From: an uncultured Alistipes sp.
Lineage (GTDB): Bacteria > Bacteroidota > Bacteroidia > Bacteroidales > Rikenellaceae
NCBI GenBank assembly: GCA_900541585.1
Contig: UQKD01000002.1
Span: 1-64,000 of the forward strand
DNA: 64,000 nt
Direction: 5' to 3'
Shown: positions 1 through 8,323 of the stretch, piece by piece
Layout of the letters: each line of letters starts with the position of its first letter
Position numbering within the stretch: the stretch's first letter is position 1
Notes under the pieces: model-generated
What the model was told of the DNA's origin: nothing
The model's database searches: none
The model's input: only the letters and a program-made list of their open reading frames with translations
Translations under genes and position numbers: made by a program

Positions 1-26
1 TTTTTTGGCCGCGGGTCGGTTTTTGC

Positions 27-53
27 GCCGCTTTTTGACGACCAAAAAGCGGC
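27..53. repeat. Perfect 10-bp inverted repeat at the window edge
   Basis: GCCGCTTTTT (27-36) and AAAAAGCGGC (44-53) are exact reverse complements around a 7-nt loop. No T-run follows on either strand, so it is not a standard intrinsic terminator. It lies about 80 nt upstream of the first phage tail gene and could be a transcript hairpin or a protein site. What lies to its left is outside the window. Confidence 0.6.
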
Positions 54-131
54 AACAGAACAGCAGTCGCAGACTGCGCTTTCTTGCCAAGCGGGATAAA
101 GTTTCTGACATCTCTCTTAAAAAATACCATT

Positions 132-1181
132 ATGCAATTTACACGAATTCCGCAACAGTACTCCCCGCTCGGCGGGGAACTCCGCTATGCCGTCAATCAG
201 GAGGCGGCCGGAAACATCGACATCCGCATCGTCGATGCGGCAGCCGGGGCCGCAGACGGAATCGGCGCGGCCGTCTCATCCGGCGGCGCAAACAGCGCCG
301 GCAAGGGCGGACCGGCCGGCGACGGCAGTGCGCTGCTGGGGGCAAAACGTTTTGCGGCCGTCGTTGAAGCCGCGTTCGATGCGGCGCCCTACCTCCGGCG
401 ACGGCTGCATTTCACGCCCGCAACGGGCCGGACCGGGTTTTACCCCGCCGAAGGGCGGACCGTCACGGTCGTCGTCGAGGCCGCGGAGACGGACGGTGAG
501 GCGGCTCCGGCGGTCGCTCCGGCGCGCACGTTCCTGCCGGGCGAGGCCCCCGGAACACCCGGTCTGCGAACCTCGATGCCGCTCGCGCGCCTGATTCCGC
601 AAGGGGCGTGCGACGAACTGACGCTGCTGACTGGCGGGGCCTGCACCGTGACGGTGACGGCCGAGGCCGGGGACACCGCGATGGCCGAGAGTTACCGCGT
701 GAGCGAAGCGGGGCTGCACCTTTTCCGGTTCGACACGCGCGATTTCCCGGGTGCGGAGCGTGTGACGGTCGATGCCGGGGAGTGCGGCGCGGTGAACTAT
801 TCGGTGATTCCGGCCGTGCGCGACGGGGTCCGGCTGGCGTGGCGCAGCAGCGCGGGGTCGGTAGAGCACTACACGTTTCCGGTGGTGAGGACGGTGACCG
901 TCCGTGCCGAACGGCGGGAGGCAGAAGGCCCGGAGGGGCGTGTGGTCGCCGCATCGTCCGCCGGCCGCGAAACGCTGCTCGCATCGGCCTACGAAGGGCA
1001 GGCCGTGCTGGAAGCTCTGGCCTACCTGACGGCCGCTCCCGAGGTGTGGATCGCCGAGGGGGATGTGTACACGCCGGTCTGCGTGGTGACCGACGAGGCG
1101 GTGGTCCGCCGCCACGGCACGCTGTGCTGCCTGGAAATCGCCATTCGTCCGAAACGTAAATCCTGCGTGTCATGGAACTGA
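132..1181 (+). CDS. Putative phage tail/baseplate-associated protein
   Basis: This 349-residue protein has no catalytic motif I recognise. The start chosen is ATG 132 (MQFTRIPQQYSPL), preceded by an A-rich leader; an in-frame TTG at 84 is less likely. The sequence is rich in beta-strand-like segments and alanine/glycine. The segment WRSSAGSVEHYTFPVVRTV resembles one I associate with structural proteins of Bacteroidales phages. It overlaps the next gene by 10 nt, which implies translational coupling. The phage assignment rests mainly on the contiguous head genes downstream. The exact role is unknown; a distal tail or fibre-associated protein is an inference. Confidence 0.5.
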   Translation: MQFTRIPQQYSPLGGELRYAVNQEAAGNIDIRIVDAAAGAADGIGAAVSSGGANSAGKGGPAGDGSALLGAKRFAAVVEAAFDAAPYLRRRLHFTPATGRTGFYPAEGRTVTVVVEAAETDGEAAPAVAPARTFLPGEAPGTPGLRTSMPLARLIPQGACDELTLLTGGACTVTVTAEAGDTAMAESYRVSEAGLHLFRFDTRDFPGAERVTVDAGECGAVNYSVIPAVRDGVRLAWRSSAGSVEHYTFPVVRTVTVRAERREAEGPEGRVVAASSAGRETLLASAYEGQAVLEALAYLTAAPEVWIAEGDVYTPVCVVTDEAVVRRHGTLCCLEIAIRPKRKSCVSWN

Positions 1182-3535
1182 AAATCGACGGACAGGTTTG
1201 CGACCTGGGAACGGCGCCCGTCGCGGTTCCCGGCTACGATGCGGTGAAACTCGCCTCCGCGGAGTCCTGCCGCGAAGGGCGGTCGTTGAAGATCACGATT
1301 CCCGCAACGCCGCGCAACGATGCACTCGTGGGGTTCGCCTGCGATCCGCACACAGCGGTCGGGTTCAACGATGTGCTCCACACGGCGGAGCTGTCGGCCG
1401 AAGGCTCGGCGCTGATCGTCGGAACGGTGCGCCTGCTGGCCGTGTCGGGGGAGGAGTATACGCTCGAAATCCGTGACGGAGGGGCCGGGTGGGCCGAAAA
1501 TGCCGCCCGCCGCATGTTTTCCCGATTGGAGGTGGCATGGGACAGTGCCTTGACACCGACGGCGATCGTCGAAAGCTGGACGGACGACTCCCCGGTGAAG
1601 TTTTTCCCCATTCACCGCGACGAATACCGTCAGCAGAACAGCTCCTCGGACCTGCTTCCGGCTGAGCGCCTGCTTTCGGTGGAGGACTACCACCCGTTTC
1701 TGCACATCGCTACGCTCGTCGGGCAGATTTTTCGGGAAGCGGGTTACGCCGTGAAGAGCCGTTTCTTCGAATCGGCGTTTTTCCGGTCGCTCTACATGAG
1801 CGGGGCCTACTCCTCGCGCGACACCACGGCCGCGGCCAACCGCATGGGTTTCTCGGCGCGGCGACTGGCTCCGGCGACGGCGGCGGCGAACGAACTGGGG
1901 CGGGTTTCGGCCAACCCCAAGGCCATCGCCAACACCGTGGGCAACATCGTCGACACGGCCACGCCCCAAAGCGTCGACGCCGACGGCGAGGCGGTCGACG
2001 GGCTTTTCAACAACGGCAACTGCTTCTCGACGGATAACGGCAAGATCGTCTTCACGCCGCCGGCGGAGATCAGCGTCGGGTTCGAGTACTGCCTGAAATA
2101 CACCACCGCCCACCGCATCGTCTCGCGGACGCGCCTCAAAGGGTTCGACACGGTCTACCTCGGGCCGGGGTCGGAGTTCCGGTTCGAACTGGCAAACCGG
2201 TACAGGGATCTTCGCGACGCCGTTGCGCCGAATTTCACCTATCGCGCGCTGGTTTTCGACCACCTCGCCGGGGCACAGTACCGCCTGACCTACACCCGCA
2301 ACGGCGTACCCGGCACGGTGTGGACCGACTTTGCGGCCCGTTCGGCGCAGGTCACCACCCCGGCCTCGGGGACCGTCGCCGATCCCGTGCTGCTGGTCCG
2401 CAGCGGTTCGCAGTGGGTCGTCTACCGCGGCGACTGGGCGCTCTACAACGGCTACGTCGGCGAGACGGGGCAGACGATGGTCGAGGTGCGGTTCCGCACG
2501 GCCGCCGAGAGCGTTTCGCCCGCATCGCCCAAGTATTTCAACCTGATTTACTTCGCGGGGGCGGAGCCCGGGATGGCGCTGACCCTGCACAAGGAGTGCT
2601 CGCTGCGGCCGCGCTTCCTCTCGGCTCCGGGATTCGGGTCGCGGATCGCATTCGCCGACGTGGCGCAGCACCGCATCCGGCAGTCGGAACTGCTCGACGC
2701 CCTCGCGCATCTGTTCAACCTGCGGTTCTATACCGAGGAGGCGACGCGGAGGGTCTGGATCGAGCCGGAAGGGGAGTTCTTCGGTGCGGGGCCGGAGACG
2801 GACTGGAGCGGCAGGACGGATTTTTCGCAGCCTGTCGAGCGGCGGCCTGTCGCCCCGGAGATTCACGAGGTGAGGACGTGGCGGTACCGGGACGGCGACG
2901 GCGCGGTGGCGCGCTTCGATGCCGCCGGGGAGGAGGCTCCGCTCGGAGCGTGGAGTTTTGCGGCAGACTCCTGCGCCGCGATGCAGGGCGAAAAGGTGCT
3001 GCGCAATCCGCTGTTCAGCCCCTCGCTGAATGCCGCGGGGCATTACCTCAATGCGCCGTCGGCGCTGATTCCCGAGGTCGGCGACCGCGACGACGCGGAG
3101 GAGGACGGGACCAACTTCACGCTCCGCATCGTCCGCTACGCCGGGATGCATCCGTTGCCCGGGGACGAGCGGTGGGGCTATCCTTCGGGACGTTCGGAGT
3201 ATCCGCTCGCGGCGTTCCATTTCGCGGGGGACGACGCTGCGGAAGGGTTCACGCTCTGTTTCGAGGACCGCGACGGACAGCAGGGGCTGCACCGCTTCTA
3301 CGACGGGCAGGTGCGCCGGGAGGCCGTCCGTGAGCGGATCGTCCTTTCGCTGCGGCTCGCGCCCCACGAATTCGAAGCGCTCCTGACGCCCGGAACGGGG
3401 GCGCCGGACATCCGTTCGGTCTTCCGCATCGACACCGGGGCGGGCGTGGTGCGGGCCGCGCTGCACGCCGTCGGCGACTACGACCTCGCGAAAGCCTCGG
3501 TGCGCTGCACGTTCAACCGCCTCATGGAAGACTGA
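1172..3535 (+). CDS. Putative phage tail/baseplate protein, large
   Basis: This is a 787-residue protein beginning MELKIDGQVCDLG. The N-terminus (about 1-110) reads like a compact beta domain of the kind found in distal tail/baseplate proteins (inference). A long central region is rich in aromatic residues and beta strands, and the C-terminus carries RDxDGxxG-like turns. There is no signal peptide or membrane segment. The start overlaps the previous gene by 10 nt, and the stop TGA shares a base with the next ATG (TGATG), so the genes form one coupled operon. Its size and position suit a baseplate hub or tail-tip component, but no enzymatic function can be assigned. Confidence 0.5.
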   Translation: MELKIDGQVCDLGTAPVAVPGYDAVKLASAESCREGRSLKITIPATPRNDALVGFACDPHTAVGFNDVLHTAELSAEGSALIVGTVRLLAVSGEEYTLEIRDGGAGWAENAARRMFSRLEVAWDSALTPTAIVESWTDDSPVKFFPIHRDEYRQQNSSSDLLPAERLLSVEDYHPFLHIATLVGQIFREAGYAVKSRFFESAFFRSLYMSGAYSSRDTTAAANRMGFSARRLAPATAAANELGRVSANPKAIANTVGNIVDTATPQSVDADGEAVDGLFNNGNCFSTDNGKIVFTPPAEISVGFEYCLKYTTAHRIVSRTRLKGFDTVYLGPGSEFRFELANRYRDLRDAVAPNFTYRALVFDHLAGAQYRLTYTRNGVPGTVWTDFAARSAQVTTPASGTVADPVLLVRSGSQWVVYRGDWALYNGYVGETGQTMVEVRFRTAAESVSPASPKYFNLIYFAGAEPGMALTLHKECSLRPRFLSAPGFGSRIAFADVAQHRIRQSELLDALAHLFNLRFYTEEATRRVWIEPEGEFFGAGPETDWSGRTDFSQPVERRPVAPEIHEVRTWRYRDGDGAVARFDAAGEEAPLGAWSFAADSCAAMQGEKVLRNPLFSPSLNAAGHYLNAPSALIPEVGDRDDAEEDGTNFTLRIVRYAGMHPLPGDERWGYPSGRSEYPLAAFHFAGDDAAEGFTLCFEDRDGQQGLHRFYDGQVRREAVRERIVLSLRLAPHEFEALLTPGTGAPDIRSVFRIDTGAGVVRAALHAVGDYDLAKASVRCTFNRLMED

Positions 3536-3795
3536 TGACGCGACACGACGAAATACTGGCCGAAACGGCGCTTCGCGAAGTCCGCGGGCTGACGGCCCGG
3601 CAGGCGGTGCTGCGGCTGTTCGAACTGGGGCTGGTCAGCCGCCGGGGCTGTGAACAGCGGGCCATCTGCGACGAGGTGGAGCGGCTCGAACGGCAGGGCA
3701 TGGCCCGCTGCGAAGCCTTCGAAGCCGCCGCACAGAAGCTTTGCTGCTCCTATGAAAAGGTGCGCGGCGCATTTTACAACAAAACCAAAAATTGA
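3535..3795 (+). CDS. Small conserved phage-operon protein, unknown
   Basis: This 86-residue, charged, mostly helical protein begins MTRHDEILAETALREVRGL. It has two helix-turn-helix-like stretches (about residues 18-34 and 58-80) and three cysteines (C39, C70, C71 region). It might be a DNA-binding or assembly factor. It sits between the tail block and the prohead protease, coupled to the former by a 1-nt overlap and three bases before the latter. I do not recognise a family; a small-terminase-like role cannot be excluded but is not supported by any motif. Confidence 0.55.
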   Translation: MTRHDEILAETALREVRGLTARQAVLRLFELGLVSRRGCEQRAICDEVERLERQGMARCEAFEAAAQKLCCSYEKVRGAFYNKTKN

Positions 3796-3798
3796 ATC

Positions 3799-4671
3799 AT
3801 GAAATCGGAAATCCAAATCAACAACACGGCCGGGGTCTGCCAGATCGACATCGAGGGGACCATCGGCGTGCCCGAGGAGTGGCAGTTCGAAGAGCCTGAC
3901 GCCCGGGTGGCGACCTACGAGCGTTTTCGCGACGCCCTGCGGCGCATTGCGGAGATCGAGGCCCCGGAGGTGGTGGTCAACATCCGTTCGACGGGCGGCG
4001 ACGTGAACGACGCGCTGCTGATCCACGACGCGCTCCGGCAGCTTCCGGCGCAAATCACGACCCGCTGTTACGGCTATACGGCCTCGGCGGCGACGATCAT
4101 CGCCCAGGCGGCGTCGGAGGGGTGCCGCCTCCTGTCGGCCAACGCCCTCTACCTGATCCACACGGCCGTCTGCTCGACCGAGGGCAATGCCGCGGAGATC
4201 GCCGGTAAGATCGACCTGCTGCACCAGACCGACGCGCGCATCGCCGCGGTCTACGCGTCCCGTTCGGGGCGTCCGGCCGCGGAGTTCGAAGCCCTGATGG
4301 CCGAGAACAACGGCAACGGCCGTTGGCTCGCACCCGAGGAGGCCGTCGCGGCGGGGCTGGCCGACAAGGTGGTCGAAGCCGCGGAGCAGTCGGCGCCCTC
4401 GCTGGTGCGGAATATCGCCCGGGGCTGGGAGCGTTTGCTGGCCAACATCGGCCTGCGGCCCGGCCCGGCACTTCCCGCCGACCGCAACGTGCTCCACTTC
4501 GACGGGGAGGTGCAGGCCCTGCACAGCCGTTCGGCCGTCGCGGCCGACGAAGCCCGCCGGCAGGCCGCACCGACCTCCACGCAGCCGCGCGAGGATCCCT
4601 CCTGCGGCGATGCCGTCCGTTCGGCCAACGAGCGCGCCTATGCCGAAGACGCAAGGCGTATGCGCATTTAA
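3799..4671 (+). CDS. ClpP-like prohead (capsid maturation) protease
   Basis: The 290-residue protein has the ClpP/crotonase-fold serine protease pattern typical of phage prohead proteases. The oxyanion turn is NIRSTGGDV (61-69), the nucleophile Ser96 lies in YTASAATII, and the general base His121 lies in YLIHTAV. After the protease domain (about 1-200) comes an Arg/Ala-rich tail of about 90 residues, which in this class may act as a scaffold for the assembling shell (inference). It lies directly upstream of the capsid gene, the usual order for capsid-maturation proteases. All catalytic positions I can judge are intact. Confidence 0.85.
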   Translation: MKSEIQINNTAGVCQIDIEGTIGVPEEWQFEEPDARVATYERFRDALRRIAEIEAPEVVVNIRSTGGDVNDALLIHDALRQLPAQITTRCYGYTASAATIIAQAASEGCRLLSANALYLIHTAVCSTEGNAAEIAGKIDLLHQTDARIAAVYASRSGRPAAEFEALMAENNGNGRWLAPEEAVAAGLADKVVEAAEQSAPSLVRNIARGWERLLANIGLRPGPALPADRNVLHFDGEVQALHSRSAVAADEARRQAAPTSTQPREDPSCGDAVRSANERAYAEDARRMRI

Positions 4672-4750
4672 AAATGAAAAATTAGGAATTGCCTCTCTCT
4701 ACGGCAAAACAAAACAACCCAATTCATAACCATTCAAAAACATCATCACC

Positions 4751-5728
4751 ATGACCTATCTCGAAAATTCGAAACAGTACACCGGTTCCGACCTCGAAAA
4801 CATCTTCTTCCGCCCGATGCTCACCGGGGAATCGGCGCAGGACCTCGGCGTGCGCGTACTCTACAACATGCCCCAGCCCACGCACGTCCAGCTCTGGGAC
4901 GGCCAGCGCAACATCCTTCAGAAATTCACCTCCGCAGGCTGGGCCGGGGGCAAAACGGCGACCAAGTACGAGAAGACGGTCAACCTTAACCGGGTGAAGG
5001 CCGAACTGGGATTCTCGGCCGCCAACTACTTCTCGATGGTCTACGAAAAGGTCTCGTCGCTGGTCAACACCCACATGGACGACCTTTCGGGCACGGAACT
5101 CGAACAGGCCGAAACGGCGCTTTTCAAACAGGCCCTCGCCGAGAATATCCGCGTTACGATGTGGATCGGCGACACTGCCGCGTTGTCGGGTTACAACACC
5201 TTCGATGGACTCTTGAAGCGTATCAACGGTCTGGTCGACGACGACGGCGTCTACAACTTTTCCTTCCAGGCGGCCGCGCTCGGAGACCCGGCCTATGCGG
5301 TCGAGCTGTTCGACAAGTTGTGGGCCGGGGCCGATCCCCGCATCCCGGGCCTCAAGGCCGACGACCGGCTGGCCTACTTCGTTTCGTCGGACATCTATCG
5401 TCTCTACGAGAAATACCTCGATTCGAAGGGCGCCGACGCGGCCTATGCCGATGCGATGAACGGCCGCCGGACGCTGGCCTACCACGGCATTCCGGTCGTG
5501 GACGTAAGGCTGGGCAGCTACCTCGGCGCAACCTCCTTCCGCCAGTCGTTCGTCATGCTCACCGACCGCCGCAACCTCGTACTGGCCGTCAACACGGCCG
5601 ACATGCCCGGCAACGAGGTGCGCATGTGGTACAACCCCGACGAGATGGAGAACCGCCAGCGTGCGGTCTTCATGGCCGGAACCCAGGTCCTCGACGAGGC
5701 GCTGATCTCCTTTGCGTACAAGCAGTAA
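4751..5728 (+). CDS. Putative phage major capsid protein
   Basis: This 325-residue protein begins MTYLENSKQYTGSDLENIFF. Evidence is contextual and by character: a soluble alpha/beta protein of the size expected for an HK97-fold shell subunit, directly between a prohead protease and a portal. It ends with a strand-rich region around 270-320 that reads like a P-domain. The 79-nt leader is A/C-rich and unstructured, as often seen before highly expressed genes in Bacteroidota, which rarely use Shine-Dalgarno sequences. A strong hairpin follows the stop codon. The frame shows no disruption. Confidence 0.75.
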   Translation: MTYLENSKQYTGSDLENIFFRPMLTGESAQDLGVRVLYNMPQPTHVQLWDGQRNILQKFTSAGWAGGKTATKYEKTVNLNRVKAELGFSAANYFSMVYEKVSSLVNTHMDDLSGTELEQAETALFKQALAENIRVTMWIGDTAALSGYNTFDGLLKRINGLVDDDGVYNFSFQAAALGDPAYAVELFDKLWAGADPRIPGLKADDRLAYFVSSDIYRLYEKYLDSKGADAAYADAMNGRRTLAYHGIPVVDVRLGSYLGATSFRQSFVMLTDRRNLVLAVNTADMPGNEVRMWYNPDEMENRQRAVFMAGTQVLDEALISFAYKQ

Positions 5729-5734
5729 AAACCC

Positions 5735-5780
5735 GGGAACGCGCATCCGCAGGGGGACTTCCCCGCGGATGCCGCGTCCC
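5735..5780 (+). terminator. Strong hairpin between capsid and portal genes
   Basis: GCATCCGC (5743-5750) pairs exactly with GCGGATGC (5765-5772). The stem extends outward through GGGA.CGC and CGCGTCCC to 5735 and 5780, and inward through GGG/CCC. There is no T-tract, so complete termination is unlikely. A hairpin here could protect or partly attenuate the capsid message so that capsid exceeds portal. That role is inference. Confidence 0.6.
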
Positions 5781-5798
5781 TGAAATCCGAAAAACGCC

Positions 5799-7025
5799 AT
5801 GAGCAAAACGAAAAGAATCAAAACGGCCGTGGGGGTCACCGACCGCACGGACCCCTATTATGCGCTGGGATCGTCGCGGGTCGAGAGCGACAAATTCTGG
5901 CGCTGGGGCGACGACAACCTCTTCCCGGCGGCGCTGGCGCTGATGGCCCGGCGTTCGACGACCCACCGGCGCATCATCAACGACAAGGCCGACTATATCT
6001 CCGGCAAGGGATTCACGTGCGACGAGACGCAGCAGCCGCAGCTGGCGGCATTCGTCCGGTGCGTCAACGGCCGGGGCGAGAGCCTCCGCCAGGTGCTGGG
6101 CAAGCTGGCCTTCGACAAGTCGCTGTTCGGCAACGCGTTCCTCGAAGCGGTCACCGACCCCGGGCACACCTTTCTGTCGCTCTATCACCAGGACGCCTCG
6201 CGCTGCCGCGTGGCCCGCGACTCGAAGCACATCCTGCTGCACCACGACTGGACGGCGTTTAAACCCGCCGAGGCGCGCACGCTGCCGCTCTACCCCGATT
6301 TCGAAGTGCAGGAGGACGGCACGCTGCGCTCGATCGTCCATTACAAGGATTATGAACCGATGTTCGAACACTACGGCGTGCCGCCCTACATCGCGGGGTT
6401 CAGCGTCTCGGCGATCGCCTGGAAGACCGACCGCTGGAACATTTCGCGCCTCGACAATTCGTTCCAGCTGTCGGGCGTGATGATGCTCGACTCGTCGGTG
6501 GACAACGAGGCCGAGGCCGAACGCATCGTGCGGCTTGCGGAGCAGAAATTCGCCGGGAACCCCGGGCAGGTGATGTTCGTCATCCGCGACGGCGGCGAGG
6601 ATGACAATTCGCGCTTCATCCCCATCGCCGCGCAGAACGAGGGCGACTGGCAGGCGCTGCACGAACAGGCCGTCGGCGACATCGTCGTGGCCCACTCGTG
6701 GTTCCGGACGCTGAGCGGACTGGACTATGCCGCGGGATTCAGCGCCGAACGCATCCTCCACGAATACGAGGTGGCGCTCAACACGGTGATCCTCGCCGAG
6801 CAGGACGAACTGACGGAGCCGATCCGTGCCGTCATCGCCTCGGTGCTGGGGCTGGACACGGCGTCGCTGCAAATCGTCAACCGCCCGCCGACCCGCTCGA
6901 AACCCATCTACATGAAGGTTTGGGAGGCCCGCAAGGCCGACGGACTCGACTACGACCCGGAGGATGAACGCCAGCAGGCGTTTTTGTCCGAAATCACCAA
7001 ATACAATATCAAAAGCATCGAATGA
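5799..7025 (+). CDS. Phage portal protein
   Basis: This 408-residue protein matches the Bacteroidales phage portal pattern. The N-terminal part has DDNLFPAALALMARRSTTHRR and the stretch NDKADYISGKGF. The C-terminal half has the clip/stem-type helix segment around SGLDYAAGFSAERILHEYE and a closing acidic helix. Portals form the dodecameric ring through which DNA enters the capsid. The gene follows the capsid gene, whereas most tailed phages place the portal before protease and capsid. It overlaps the next gene by 4 nt (ATGA). The reading frame is intact. Confidence 0.85.
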   Translation: MSKTKRIKTAVGVTDRTDPYYALGSSRVESDKFWRWGDDNLFPAALALMARRSTTHRRIINDKADYISGKGFTCDETQQPQLAAFVRCVNGRGESLRQVLGKLAFDKSLFGNAFLEAVTDPGHTFLSLYHQDASRCRVARDSKHILLHHDWTAFKPAEARTLPLYPDFEVQEDGTLRSIVHYKDYEPMFEHYGVPPYIAGFSVSAIAWKTDRWNISRLDNSFQLSGVMMLDSSVDNEAEAERIVRLAEQKFAGNPGQVMFVIRDGGEDDNSRFIPIAAQNEGDWQALHEQAVGDIVVAHSWFRTLSGLDYAAGFSAERILHEYEVALNTVILAEQDELTEPIRAVIASVLGLDTASLQIVNRPPTRSKPIYMKVWEARKADGLDYDPEDERQQAFLSEITKYNIKSIE

Positions 7026-7495
7026 AAACTCTGATTACGCCCCTGCAAGTCCTGCGGCTTGCCTTCGGCGAGGGGGAATACCTGCCGCCGGAGTCGGTCA
7101 CGGAGGCCGACATCGCCGCCGCCGAGCGGCGTTACCTCGTTCCGGTCATCGGGCTGACGCTTTACGAAAAACTCCTCGGCGGCGCCTGCGCCGATTTCCG
7201 GACCGGATACCTCGAAGCTCCGGCGGCCCTTTTCACGCGCGCCGTCCTCCAGCCGCGGCTCGACGTCCGCACCGGGCAGTGCGGCACGACGGCCCCGAAA
7301 TCCGCCTATGCCCAGCCGGCCGGGGACACGGCCCGCCGGCATCTGCGGCGCGCCCTGCTGGCACAGGCCCGCACGCTGCTGCGCCGCGCCGCGGAGCATC
7401 TCCGCGCGCACCGGGACGAATTTCCGGAATACGATCCCGAAAACGATATCTTCAACCGCTGTACGACCGATGGAGGCTTTGTTCAAATTCGTTAG
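7022..7495 (+). CDS. Putative head-tail adaptor/connector protein
   Basis: A 157-residue helical protein starting MKTLITPLQVLRLAFGEGEY. The layout suits a head-completion protein docking under the portal: an N-terminal helix bundle containing DIAAAERRYLVPVIGLTLYEKL, then a basic helical region (about 105-140) ending in DPENDIFNRCT. Position immediately after the portal supports this. It overlaps the portal by 4 nt and the holin by 26 nt. The assignment rests on size, fold character and synteny, not on a diagnostic motif. Confidence 0.6.
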   Translation: MKTLITPLQVLRLAFGEGEYLPPESVTEADIAAAERRYLVPVIGLTLYEKLLGGACADFRTGYLEAPAALFTRAVLQPRLDVRTGQCGTTAPKSAYAQPAGDTARRHLRRALLAQARTLLRRAAEHLRAHRDEFPEYDPENDIFNRCTTDGGFVQIR

Positions 7496-7895
7496 CGGCG
7501 TGGCGGCGGGGATCGCCGCGCTGTTCGCGCCGATCGGGCCGCTGGCGGCCACGACCGTCGTCTTCATCGGCGTCGACTTCCTCTCGGGAGTGGCGGCCGA
7601 CCGGGCCGCGGCCCGCCGCGAGGGCCGGCCGTGGTATTTCGAGAGCTGCAAGGCGTGGCGCACGGTCCTCAAACTCGCCCTCGCGCTCACGGCGATCTCG
7701 ATGGCGTGGCTGATCGACAGCTGCGTGCTGGATTTCATGCGGCTGAACCTTGCGCGGCTCCTTACTGGATTCACCTGCGGTGTGGAGCTGTGGTCGTTTC
7801 TCGAAAACGCCGCGCAGCTCTCCGACGCTCCGCTGTTCCGCTGGCTGCGCCGCTACGTGCACCGCCGCATCCGGAAGGAGGCGGGCGATGAGTAG
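7470..7895 (+). CDS. Phage holin family protein
   Basis: This 141-residue protein begins MEALFKFVSGVAAGIAALFAP at ATG 7470. It has an N-terminal hydrophobic hairpin (about 5-42), a positively charged segment, and a second pair of hydrophobic helices (about 68-105), then a basic tail RRYVHRRIRKE. Four-helix holins of Bacteroidales phages look like this; they would release the lytic enzyme across the inner membrane. It overlaps the adaptor gene by 26 nt and the following gene by 8 nt, consistent with a holin-endolysin pair. Confidence 0.75.
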   Translation: MEALFKFVSGVAAGIAALFAPIGPLAATTVVFIGVDFLSGVAADRAAARREGRPWYFESCKAWRTVLKLALALTAISMAWLIDSCVLDFMRLNLARLLTGFTCGVELWSFLENAAQLSDAPLFRWLRRYVHRRIRKEAGDE

Positions 7896-8289
7896 GGGGC
7901 TGGCCAATCGCAATCCGGGGAATATCCGGCAGTCGAAGGTGCGTTACAAGGGTGAAGTGCAGCCCTCCCGGGACCCGGCGTTCAAGCAGTTCGAATCGCT
8001 GGCCTGGGGTTACCGGGCCGTCTTCGTGCTGTTGCATACTTATCGGGTCCGCCACGGACTGCGGACCATCCGCGGGATGATCTCCCGCTGGGCGCCGCCC
8101 TCGGAGAACCGCACCGACGCCTACATCCGCGCCGTGGCTGCCGACACGGGCATCGGGCCGGACGAACCGCTCGACACGCTCGACCCGGCGACGATGATCC
8201 CCCTGGCCGCGGCTATTTCGCGCGTGGAAAACGGCACGGCGGCGGACCGCGGCGAAATCGAGCGCGGTTGGGCGTTGTTTTCCGACTGA
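7888..8289 (+). CDS. Putative phage lysis/virion-associated peptidoglycan-active protein
   Basis: The 133-residue protein from ATG 7888 starts MSRGLANRNPGNIRQSKVRY. The opening RNPGNIR, then FKQFESLAWGYRA, then ISRWAPPSENRTDAYI belong to a family common in Bacteroidales prophages that is often labelled 'structural protein' and looks like a lysozyme/transglycosylase-type fold (family knowledge, not proven here). Following a holin, it is the best endolysin candidate. It has no signal peptide. It is the last phage gene, and the comEC promoter begins inside its final codons. Confidence 0.6.
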   Translation: MSRGLANRNPGNIRQSKVRYKGEVQPSRDPAFKQFESLAWGYRAVFVLLHTYRVRHGLRTIRGMISRWAPPSENRTDAYIRAVAADTGIGPDEPLDTLDPATMIPLAAAISRVENGTAADRGEIERGWALFSD

Positions 8290-8303
8290 TTTTGCTATCT
8301 TTA
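8275..8303 (+). promoter_or_regulatory. Bacteroidota-type promoter for comEC
   Basis: TTGTTT (8275-8280) is placed as the -33 element and TATCTTTA (8296-8303) matches the -7 consensus TAnnTTTG in 7 of 8 positions, with an 18-nt spacer. Transcription would start about 15 nt before the comEC ATG. The -33 element lies inside the end of the phage lysis-type gene. Confidence 0.6.
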
Positions 8304-8323
8304 CGGCTCAATAGACCGTCCGG

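Noticed and set aside
1022..3466. Very long open frame on the minus strand across the tail gene
   Set aside because: Antisense shadow of a GC-rich coding region; product is Arg/Gly/His-rich and low complexity, with no leader. The same applies to long minus-strand frames at 18740-20950, 46900-48774 and 61888-63942.
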